Origin: DASZBX01 sp035943635
Lineage (GTDB): Bacteria > Actinomycetota > Actinomycetes > Streptomycetales > Catenulisporaceae
Assembly (NCBI GenBank): GCA_035943635.1
Contig: DASZBX010000109.1
Span: 1-64,000 of the forward strand
Reading direction: 5' to 3'
Length of the DNA: 64,000 nt
Shown here: piece by piece, positions 34,568 to 41,999 of the stretch
Layout of the letters: the number at the start of each line of letters is the position of its first letter
Position numbering within the stretch: the stretch's first letter is position 1
Translations under genes and position numbers: made by a program
The notes under the pieces: model-generated
Databases searched by the model: none
What the model was told of the DNA's origin: nothing
Seen by the model: the letters and a program-made list of their open reading frames with translations, nothing else

Positions 34568-35664
34568 GCACCACCACCCTCACGAACGTCCGCGTCTTCG
34601 ACGACACCGAGTTCCTCCCACCGGGCAGCGTCGTCATCGAGTCCGGCCTGATCACCGCGGTCACCGCCTACCCGGCCGCGGTCGAACTCCCGGCCGACTC
34701 GACCGTGATCGACTGCGAGGGCCGCTTCCTGCTGCCCGGTCTCATCGACGCGCACGTCCACCTGCACGGCCCGCAGACCCTCGGCCAGCTCGCCGACTAC
34801 GGCGTGACCACCGCCTTCGACATGGCCTCCGCGCCGCCGGCGTTCGTCGACTCGCTGCGGCACGTGCCGGGCGTGACCGACATCCTCAGCGCCGGCACGC
34901 CCGCCATCGCGCCGGGCAGCACGCACTCGCACATCCCGGTCCTCGGCCGGCGCGGCCTGGTCACCGGCCCCGACCAGGCGGCCGGTTTCGTCGCCGACCG
35001 GATCGCCGAAGGCTCGGACTACCTCAAGATCGTGATCGGCAACCCGGGGCCCAGCCACGACAAAGCCACCCTCGAAGCCCTGGTCGGCGCCGCGCACGAG
35101 CACGGCAAGACCGTCGTCGCGCACGCCTCCAGCTACCTCTCGGTCCAGCTGGCCCTGGACGCCGGGGTCGACGTGCTCACCCACGTCCCGCTCGACCGCG
35201 CGCTCGACCAGGAGATCGCCCGCCGCGCCGCCGCCGAGGGCCGGATCGTGATCCCGACCCTGGCCATGATGGAAGGCATCGTGGAGCAGTCCGCGCCGCC
35301 CGGAGCCACCTACGCCGCCTCCCGGCAGAGCGTGGCCGAGCTGCACCGGGCCGGCGTGCCGATCCTGGCCGGCACCGACGCCAATGCCGCGCCCGGCGTC
35401 CCGGCGGCGGTCCGGCACGGCGAGAGCCTGCACCGCGAACTGGAACTCCTGGTCGTGGCGGGACTCGACCCGCTGGAGGCGCTGCGGGCGGCCACCTCGC
35501 TGCCGGCCCGCTACTTCGCCCTGCCCGACCGCGGCGCCATCACGCCCGGACTGCGCGCCGACCTGCTCCTGCTGGACGCGGACCCGCTGCTCGACATCCG
35601 CGCCACCCGCTCGCTGCGCCGGGTCTGGTTCGCCGGGGTCGAGCGCACACCCGCCACCGCATAG
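34564..35664 (+). CDS. Amidohydrolase family protein
   Basis: A metal-dependent hydrolase of 366 aa of the amidohydrolase superfamily, imidazolonepropionase/prolidase-like branch. Seen: LLPGLIDAHVHLHGPQTL (HxH metal ligands), DYLKIVIGNPGPSHD with a candidate carbamylated or metal-bridging Lys, KTVVAHASSYLSVQ and VDVLTHVPLDRAL (two His ligands), and VPILAGTDANAAPGVP (catalytic Asp). It is translationally coupled to the monooxygenase by a 4-bp overlap. In a ring-degradation operon it may hydrolyse an amide, lactone or cyclic intermediate (inference). Confidence 0.88.
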   Translation: MSTTTLTNVRVFDDTEFLPPGSVVIESGLITAVTAYPAAVELPADSTVIDCEGRFLLPGLIDAHVHLHGPQTLGQLADYGVTTAFDMASAPPAFVDSLRHVPGVTDILSAGTPAIAPGSTHSHIPVLGRRGLVTGPDQAAGFVADRIAEGSDYLKIVIGNPGPSHDKATLEALVGAAHEHGKTVVAHASSYLSVQLALDAGVDVLTHVPLDRALDQEIARRAAAEGRIVIPTLAMMEGIVEQSAPPGATYAASRQSVAELHRAGVPILAGTDANAAPGVPAAVRHGESLHRELELLVVAGLDPLEALRAATSLPARYFALPDRGAITPGLRADLLLLDADPLLDIRATRSLRRVWFAGVERTPATA

Positions 35665-35705
35665 CCGGGCCGCCACCACCATCACAAAGGAGTGAGGTAA
35701 CCACC

Positions 35706-36629
35706 ATGAGCCTGCACGGACTGCGCTCGGTCACGATCGGCGTGCCGAACGTCGAGCAGACCGCCGCCTACTACGCCGAATTCGGCCTGGCCCCGGAGGC
35801 CGACGGCTGGTTCAGCACCCGCGATGCCGGCCGTCAGCTGCGCATCACGTACGCGCCGACCCGCAGGCTGCTCGACCTGCGGGTCGGCGCGGACGACGCC
35901 GACGACCTGCACCGGGCCGCGTCCGCGCTGTCCCGCCTGGGCATCGCGCAGACCTGGCAGAGGGACTCCCTCGAAGCGGTCGAACCGGTCACCGGGGTAC
36001 GCGTCCACCTGGACGTGGCGCCGCGCCTGAAGCAGCAGCCGCTCCCGGCCACGCCCTACAACGGCCCCGGCCGGTTCGAGCGCCAGGACGGCCGGGCCCC
36101 GGGCGTCCAGCGCGAAGGCCGGGTCCGCCCCCGCAAACTCGGCCACGCGGTCCTCGGCAGCACGGACTACCGGACCACGATGGCGTTCTTCGTGGACGGC
36201 CTCGGTTTCAAGGTCAGCGACCGGATCAAGGACGTGGCCGCGTTCATGCGCTGCTCCACGGACCATCACAATGTCCTAGTCCTGGCGGCTCCGGTGAACT
36301 TCCTGCACCACACGTCCTGGCAGGTGGACGACATCGACGACGTGGGCCGCGGCGCGCACGCCATGCTGGAGAACAACCCGGAACGCCACGTCTGGGGCCT
36401 GGGCCGGCACTATGCGGGCTCGAACTTCTTCTGGTATCTCAAAGATCCGGCCGGCAACTTCTCGGAGTACTACTCCGACATGGACTGCGTGGTCGAGGAC
36501 CAGCTGTGGACCCCGGAAGACCTGGAGGGCGCCAAGGGCCTGTTCGCCTGGGGCCCGCCCCCGCCGCCGTCCTTCCTGCACCCCGACGACCTCGCGGCGA
36601 TGATGACCGGAGCGCACGCACCGCGCTGA
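35706..36629 (+). CDS. VOC-family extradiol ring-cleavage dioxygenase
   Basis: A two-domain vicinal-oxygen-chelate protein of 307 aa, the length of type I extradiol dioxygenases. It starts at ATG 35706 behind AAAGGAGTGAGG. In the second half: RKLGHAVLGSTDYR (first His ligand), NFLHHTSWQVDDIDDVG (second His), RHYAGSNFFWYLKDPAGNF and FSEYYSDMD (Glu ligand). These residues support Fe(II) or Mn(II) meta-cleavage of a catechol. It is the third gene of the operon, 41 bp after the amidohydrolase, and fits cleavage of the monooxygenase product. 2,3-dihydroxybiphenyl- or catechol-type substrates are possible. Confidence 0.86.
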   Translation: MSLHGLRSVTIGVPNVEQTAAYYAEFGLAPEADGWFSTRDAGRQLRITYAPTRRLLDLRVGADDADDLHRAASALSRLGIAQTWQRDSLEAVEPVTGVRVHLDVAPRLKQQPLPATPYNGPGRFERQDGRAPGVQREGRVRPRKLGHAVLGSTDYRTTMAFFVDGLGFKVSDRIKDVAAFMRCSTDHHNVLVLAAPVNFLHHTSWQVDDIDDVGRGAHAMLENNPERHVWGLGRHYAGSNFFWYLKDPAGNFSEYYSDMDCVVEDQLWTPEDLEGAKGLFAWGPPPPPSFLHPDDLAAMMTGAHAPR

Positions 36630-36786
36630 GGGACGGCCACCGCCCCCGCGAGCGGCCGTCCGTCCACACCCGTGCCCGAGCCCTCACTCCGTGGCGACTC
36701 GGCCCGTGGACGGACGGCCCTCTTCGTTCTTCACTACACCGCCTTCCCTGCTACGCCATCAGCTCCCTCACACCGCTCTCCGCTCC

Positions 36787-38490
36787 CTACGCCGCCGCGC
36801 TCTTTCCGTTCCCCCGCGCCAGATCCCGGGCCAACGCCCGCCCGGCCGCCCGCCCGGAGAAGATGCACCCGCCGAGGAACGTCCCCTCCAACGCGTTGTA
36901 CCCGTGCACCCCGCCCCCGCCGAACCCGGCCACCTCACCCGCGGCGTACAAACCGGGCAACGGCGCCCCATCCGCCCGCAGCACCTGCGAATCAAGGTTC
37001 GTCTGCAACCCGCCGAGCGTCTTACGAGTCAGGATATTGAGCCGCACCGCGATCAACGGCCCGTGCGTCGGATCCAGGATCCGGTGCGGCTTGGCCACCC
37101 GGGCCAACCGGTCGCCGAGGAACCGCCGCGCGTTCGCGACCGCCATCAACTGCAGATCCTTGGAGAACCGGTTGGCCACCTCCCGATCCCGCGCGACGAT
37201 CTGCTCCTCGATCCGCGCGTAATCCAGCTGGGGCCCGCGGGCGATCGCGTTCATCCCTTCGACCAGCTTCGCCAGGCTGCTCGCGACCACGAAGTCGACC
37301 CCGTGCTGCTTGAACGCCTCCACCGGCCCCGGCGCACCGGTCGCCCGCCGGGTGGCCAGCGTGAGCTTGAGGTCCTTCCCGGTGATATCCGGGTTCTGCT
37401 CCGACCCGGACAGCGCGAACTCCTTCTCGATGATGGTCTGCGTGAGAATGAACCACGAATAGTCGTAGCCGGTACTCAGAATCGCCTTCATCGACTGGTT
37501 GGTGTCACACCCGGGAAAGTTCGGCGGCGCCAACCGCTCCCCCTTAGCATCAAACCACAGCGACGAAGGCCCAGGCAGGATCCTGATGGCATGATCGGGC
37601 CAGATCGGATCCCAGTTGTTGATCCCCTCGGTGTAGTTCCACATCCGGTCCCGGTTCACGATCCGCCCCCCGGCCTCCTCCGTGATCGCCAGCATCCGCC
37701 CGTCCACATGCGCGGGCACGCCGGAGATGAGCGTCTGCGGACACGGCCCATACCGCTCGACCGGCCAACTCTTACGGATCAGCTCATGATTGTGCCCAAT
37801 CCCCCCGGACGTGACGACCACAGCCTTCGCCCGCAACTCGAACTCGTCCACCCGCTCCCGCGAAGACGCCTTGCCCCGCGCCAGATCCGACGCCTCCAGC
37901 ACCCCACCGCGCACCCCGACCACGGCGCCGTCCTCCACGATCAGCTCGTCGACCTGGTGCCGGAACTTGAACGTGACCATCCCCCGCTGCTCGGCCGCGA
38001 CCACCGGCTCGGCGAACACCCGCACCACCTCGGGCCCGGTCCCCCAGGTCAGATGGAACCGAGGCACGGAATTGCCGTGCCCACCAGCCGTCCCACCACC
38101 ACGCTCGGCCCACCCGACAACCGGGGTGACCCGCAACCCCAGGTCGTACAGATACTGCCGCTTCTCAGTAGCCGCGAACCGCACATACGCCCGAGCCCAC
38201 TGCCGCCCCCAGTGATCCTCGTCCTCCCGATCGAACCCGGCCGACCCGAACCAGTCCTGCAACGCCAACTCATAGGAGTCCTTGATCCCAAGCCGCCGCT
38301 GCTCCGGACTGTCCACGAAGAACAGCCCGCCCAGCGACCAGAACGCCTGCCCACCCAGGTTGGCCCGATTCTCCTGATCCAGCACGAGCACCCGCCGCCC
38401 GCCCCTGACCAGCTCATACGTGGCAACAAGCCCGGCAAGCCCGGCCCCCACGACGATGACGTCGGGTTGATCAGTCACAGCCACCCTCAT
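36787..38490 (-). CDS. FAD-binding dehydrogenase, KstD-like
   Basis: A flavoprotein of about 567 aa of the FAD-binding dehydrogenase group related to 3-ketosteroid delta1-dehydrogenase and fumarate reductase. Seen: DVIVVGAGLAGLVATYELVR near the start, VLVLDQENRANLGGQAFWSL, VVVTSGGIGHNHELIRKSWP, and C-terminal LYAAGEVAGFGGGGVHGYNA with LEGTFLGGCIFSGRAAGR (FAD closure). GTG 38478 behind GAGGG is an alternative start. It converges on the dioxygenase operon and probably dehydrogenates a cyclic substrate in the same catabolic region (inference). Confidence 0.85.
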   Translation of the reverse strand: MRVAVTDQPDVIVVGAGLAGLVATYELVRGGRRVLVLDQENRANLGGQAFWSLGGLFFVDSPEQRRLGIKDSYELALQDWFGSAGFDREDEDHWGRQWARAYVRFAATEKRQYLYDLGLRVTPVVGWAERGGGTAGGHGNSVPRFHLTWGTGPEVVRVFAEPVVAAEQRGMVTFKFRHQVDELIVEDGAVVGVRGGVLEASDLARGKASSRERVDEFELRAKAVVVTSGGIGHNHELIRKSWPVERYGPCPQTLISGVPAHVDGRMLAITEEAGGRIVNRDRMWNYTEGINNWDPIWPDHAIRILPGPSSLWFDAKGERLAPPNFPGCDTNQSMKAILSTGYDYSWFILTQTIIEKEFALSGSEQNPDITGKDLKLTLATRRATGAPGPVEAFKQHGVDFVVASSLAKLVEGMNAIARGPQLDYARIEEQIVARDREVANRFSKDLQLMAVANARRFLGDRLARVAKPHRILDPTHGPLIAVRLNILTRKTLGGLQTNLDSQVLRADGAPLPGLYAAGEVAGFGGGGVHGYNALEGTFLGGCIFSGRAAGRALARDLARGNGKSAAA

Positions 38491-38597
38491 TCCTGTGCGC
38501 GAAGCAGTCACACCCTGGACTAGCACGCCGAAGCGCCAGATAAAACATACATCTTGACCTCAACCCCCTACCCGAATCCCACCCCAACACCCCCAAA

Positions 38598-38621
38598 CAC
38601 CCCACCACCCCACCACCCCAC
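38598..38621. repeat. 8-bp tandem repeat CACCCCAC, three copies
   Basis: Three perfect head-to-tail copies within a run of CCCC blocks spaced by 4-5 bases (38583-38625). The complementary strand carries five or more G-runs of four or more, a classic quadruplex-forming layout. Confidence 0.85.
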
Positions 38622-38774
38622 CACCATCCCACCGCAACACACCATCCCGCCCCACCACCCTCCCTCCCCTCGTGGCCGACCAACTCCCCCTCCCCCGACC
38701 ACGTCCAAACTTCCACCCCTCAGCCCAACCCAAGCCTCACCCGACCCCCCACCCAAGTCGACCACCGCAGCAAA

Positions 38775-38840
38775 CCGTGGTGATTTTCTCGCGTATACGA
38801 ACCCGACAACCCCCTGACCCAGCGCGGAAAATCACCACGG
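38775..38840. repeat. 14-bp perfect inverted repeat with structured 38-nt centre
   Basis: Arms CCGTGGTGATTTTC (38775-38788) and GAAAATCACCACGG (38827-38840). The centre contains the 8-bp palindrome CGTATACG. AT-rich arms stand out in this GC-rich genome. It could be a transcribed hairpin, a paired regulator site or a miniature element end pair; nothing decides between these. Confidence 0.75.
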
Positions 38841-39121
38841 GCCGCCTTTGACTTAAACCCGACCCCGGCCGACCCACCACCCAACCCACACCTCCCCACC
38901 CGACACAACCCCCCACCCCACCAGCCTCATCCGTACTCACATATACGTGCCGTTCTATACCAGGATTTGAGCTTGTCGTTTCACCACCACGGGTATTCAC
39001 CCACGTGTAATCGGTGTGACCGCCGCGGGTCATCGGTGATCTGGGCGCCATGGGCACCTGCGAGCGTGTCACGTATCGCACCACCCTGTCTTTTCGGCTC
39101 CCCACCCCCGGAGGCCCCGCC

Positions 39122-40915
39122 ATGCCCCTTGCCCGTCGAGCCCCGCTAGCCCGGCGAACCCCCCACGTCCGCCGAGCCGCCCCCGCCACCCGACGCGCCT
39201 GCCTAGCCCTGGCCACCGTGACCGCCGCAGTAGGCGCCGCACTGGCCCCGCTGCCCGCGCACGCCGCGGGCACGTACTCGCTCCTGATCCTGCCCGACCA
39301 GGGCGAGTCGGCGATCTACAGCTTCATCAACTCGGCCAAGAGCTCGATCGACGTGACCATGTACGAACTGCGCGACACCACGGTCGAGAACGACCTGATC
39401 GCCCGGGAGAAGGCCGGCGTCACGGTCCGGGTGATCCTGGACGGCGCGCAGACCTCGGTGAACTCGGCCGCCTACAGCGCGCTCCAGGCCGGCGGCGTGG
39501 GCGTGACGTACTCCTCCTCCGCCTTCACCTACACCCACCAGAAGACGATCACCGTCGACGACACCGAGTCCTACATATCGACCGGCAACCTCGACACCAC
39601 GTACTACAGCACCTCCCGCGACTACGGGGTCTTCGACACCGACGCGGCCGACGTCTCGGCCGTGGTCGCGGTCTTCAACGCCGACTACGCCAAGACCTCG
39701 ATCACCCCCGGCGACGGCGACGACCTGACCTGGTCGCCGACCGACTCCCAGTCCCACCTGCTGGCCCTGATCAACGGCGCGCAGCACTCGCTCGACATCG
39801 AAGAGGAAGAGTTCGAAGACACCACGCTGATCAACGCGATCGTCGCCGACGAGAAGCGCGGCGTGACCGTACGGGCCGTGCTGGAGAACGAGTCCTCGGC
39901 CTACAACTCGGAGATCAGCGAGATCACCGCGGCCGGCGGCACCGTCACCACCTACACCTCGTCGACCGGTTTCTACATCCACGCCAAGGCGATCGTCGCG
40001 GATTACGGCACGTCCACCGCGAAGGTCTTCCTCGGTTCGGAGAACTTCTCCGACAACTCGCTGAGCAACAACCGCGAACTCGGCCTGATCATCAACGACT
40101 CCGGCGTGTTGAGCGGCGTCGAGTCGACGTTCGTCGCCGACTTCACCAAGACCGCCAGCGGCGTCGTGACCGTCACCAACCCGGGTGCCCAGACCAGTAC
40201 GGTCAACACCGCTGCCAGCCTGCAGATCCAGGCCGGTGACACCGCGGGCGGCACGTTGTCGTACTCTGCGACCGGCCTGCCCGCCGGACTGTCGATCAGT
40301 TCCGCCACCGGCCTGATCTCCGGCACGCCGACCACCACCGGCACGTCCACGGTCACCGTCACCGCCAAGGACAGCACCGGACCGACCGGAAGCACGTCGT
40401 TCTCCTGGACCGTCAACCCGGCGTCCGGCGGCGGCGGCTGCACCGCGGCGCAACTGCTCGGCAACCCCGGCTTCGAGACCGGGACCGCGACGCCCTGGAC
40501 CGCCTGCTCCGGCGTGATCGCCGACAGCAGCAAGGAACCGCCGCACACCGGCACCTGGGACGCCTGGCTCGACGGCTACGGCACCACCCACACCTCCACC
40601 CTCTCGCAGGCCATCACCCTGCCTAGTACCTGCTCCACCTACCAGTTCAGCTACTGGCTGCACGTAGACACGGCCGAGACCAGCACCACGACCGCGTACG
40701 ACACCCTCACCATCCAGGTCCTCAACAGTTCCGGGACCGTACTGGGCACCGTGGGTACGTACTCGAACCTCAACCACAACACCGGTTACACCCAGCACAC
40801 CTTCAGCCTGGCCGCCTACGCAGGCCAGACCGTCACCCTGAAGTTCACCGGTACCGAGGACTACACCAAGCAGACCTCGTTCGTGGTCGACGACACTGCC
40901 ATCAACGTCAGCTAG
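39122..40915 (+). CDS. Secreted phospholipase D-like protein with Ig-like and jelly-roll domains
   Basis: A secreted protein of 597 aa starting at ATG 39122, seven bases after GGAGG. Layout: a twin-Arg-rich signal region ending LAPLPAHAAG (about 1-50); two PLD-type half-domains, the first with FTYTHQKTITVDDTE and the second with GFYIHAKAIVADYGTS (HxK motifs; the Asp four to six residues on is less canonical in the second); a putative Ig domain (VTNPGAQTSTVNTAASLQIQ, then YSATGLPAGLSISSATGLIS); and a C-terminal jelly-roll (NPGFETGTATPWTACSGVIA to FVVDDTAINVS) like those appended to extracellular peptidases. It probably hydrolyses extracellular phosphodiesters; the substrate is unknown. Confidence 0.85.
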   Translation: MPLARRAPLARRTPHVRRAAPATRRACLALATVTAAVGAALAPLPAHAAGTYSLLILPDQGESAIYSFINSAKSSIDVTMYELRDTTVENDLIAREKAGVTVRVILDGAQTSVNSAAYSALQAGGVGVTYSSSAFTYTHQKTITVDDTESYISTGNLDTTYYSTSRDYGVFDTDAADVSAVVAVFNADYAKTSITPGDGDDLTWSPTDSQSHLLALINGAQHSLDIEEEEFEDTTLINAIVADEKRGVTVRAVLENESSAYNSEISEITAAGGTVTTYTSSTGFYIHAKAIVADYGTSTAKVFLGSENFSDNSLSNNRELGLIINDSGVLSGVESTFVADFTKTASGVVTVTNPGAQTSTVNTAASLQIQAGDTAGGTLSYSATGLPAGLSISSATGLISGTPTTTGTSTVTVTAKDSTGPTGSTSFSWTVNPASGGGGCTAAQLLGNPGFETGTATPWTACSGVIADSSKEPPHTGTWDAWLDGYGTTHTSTLSQAITLPSTCSTYQFSYWLHVDTAETSTTTAYDTLTIQVLNSSGTVLGTVGTYSNLNHNTGYTQHTFSLAAYAGQTVTLKFTGTEDYTKQTSFVVDDTAINVS

Positions 40916-40934
40916 TCCGCCCCCGCACGACAGG

Positions 40935-40965
40935 TGCCCGCCCCTACAGCACGCGTGGGCGGGCA
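40935..40965. terminator. Bidirectional hairpin terminator
   Basis: Perfect 9-bp arms TGCCCGCCC and GGGCGGGCA with a 13-nt loop, between the convergent PLD-like and GPP34 genes. Confidence 0.8.
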
Positions 40966-41013
40966 TTCACATATCGACCTCTGTCTGAATGCAGCTGTCT
41001 GGATGCAGCGCCG

Positions 41014-41754
41014 TCAGTAAGGGCCGAACCCATTCCGCATCCCGTATTGCTGATCTATCGGGATACCTATGCTCAGACCGTTCGTAGAACCACGACTGCT
41101 CGCATCAACCGCTTTGATAGTGCGCACAGACAAGCGCACGATCGACCGGGCGATGCGGTCTGGTTCGGCCTCTTCCTGAGTTCGACGTTCAGCGAACCCG
41201 GAAAGGCGCCTCCTCGCCGACCGGGCCTTCCACCAGCCCACGTGGACCCGGGTCAGCCTGGCCGCGTCGGCGAGCAGGGCGAAGACCTCGTCCTCGATAC
41301 CGGCCTGCGCCTTCCCCGCGGCGGCCGCCCGGAACCGCGCGACGGCCTCGTCCGCCCGCCCGCGGTCCACGATGTGCACACGATGGCCGGAGTCGTAGAG
41401 CCGCCGGGGCAAGGACTCGGTCCGCAGCACCCCGGCAGCCGTCAACGACTCCACATAGCTATTCGAACCGGACATCGACCGGCCGTTCACTATCCAGGCC
41501 GTGACGGCCGTCTGCCGCGACGTCCGGCCCACCGCTTTCAGGCAGGCGTCCAGCATCGGGTCCGCTTCCCCGGAACGTCGCGCCCGCGTGGCGACCAGAT
41601 GCGGCCCGTCCATGCCGACGCACCCGTCCAACGCCAACTCGGCCAACTCCGCAGCGGACAATGCCACGGTCAGCAGGAGGCGATCGCGAATGACGCCCTT
41701 CCTGTCATTTATGGCCAGCAATACCAAATCATCCCCCATACCCATGCTCACCAC
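41014..41754 (-). CDS. GOLPH3/VPS74 (GPP34) family protein
   Basis: A 246-aa protein of the GPP34 family. Seen: the N-terminal GDDLVLLAINDRKGVIRD (family 'dELlLLalddekG'), LSAAELAELALDGCVGMDG, RRLYDSGHRVHIVDR and EVFALLADAARLTRVHVG. Family knowledge: eukaryotic GOLPH3 binds PI4P at the Golgi; bacterial members, frequent in actinomycetes, are of unknown role and presumably peripheral membrane proteins. Two nearby ATGs (41745, 41739) are alternative starts to GTG 41754. It is divergent from the helicase gene. Confidence 0.85.
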   Translation of the reverse strand: MVSMGMGDDLVLLAINDRKGVIRDRLLLTVALSAAELAELALDGCVGMDGPHLVATRARRSGEADPMLDACLKAVGRTSRQTAVTAWIVNGRSMSGSNSYVESLTAAGVLRTESLPRRLYDSGHRVHIVDRGRADEAVARFRAAAAGKAQAGIEDEVFALLADAARLTRVHVGWWKARSARRRLSGFAERRTQEEAEPDRIARSIVRLSVRTIKAVDASSRGSTNGLSIGIPIDQQYGMRNGFGPY

Positions 41755-41999
41755 GATACGACTGGTCCCAGGCTATGTCACCATTCTGTCAGCGGCCCGC
41801 CCACCGAGCCGGCGCACCACGTACCAGCATGTTGCTGGTCGCGGAACGACGCCAGCCCCGCGCTCGCGAGCCTCCACGCGCAGTCGGCCGTCCCCGGACG
41901 AAACGAAGTTATCCACAGGTGTACTCTCTTCGTCGTTTGACCATTGCCCGAAGTGGTTATCCTGGCAGCGGCTGTCACGTCATCACGGAAGGGGGAAGC

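Larger units (their letters stand above)
38527..39121. other. C-rich intergenic spacer, 0.6 kb
   Basis: On the plus strand, 38555-38770 is almost free of G and very rich in C with A, an extreme strand skew unlike any neighbour. It includes CCCC runs able to form a G-quadruplex on the minus strand, a short tandem repeat and a long inverted repeat (separate entries). The right part should hold the promoter of the PLD gene. No gene is evident. Confidence 0.7.

Noticed and set aside
38737..39273. Minus-strand frame of 178 codons over the C-rich spacer
   Set aside because: Reading of skewed low-complexity DNA (Gly/Trp/Arg runs) crossing the start of the PLD gene; not coding.
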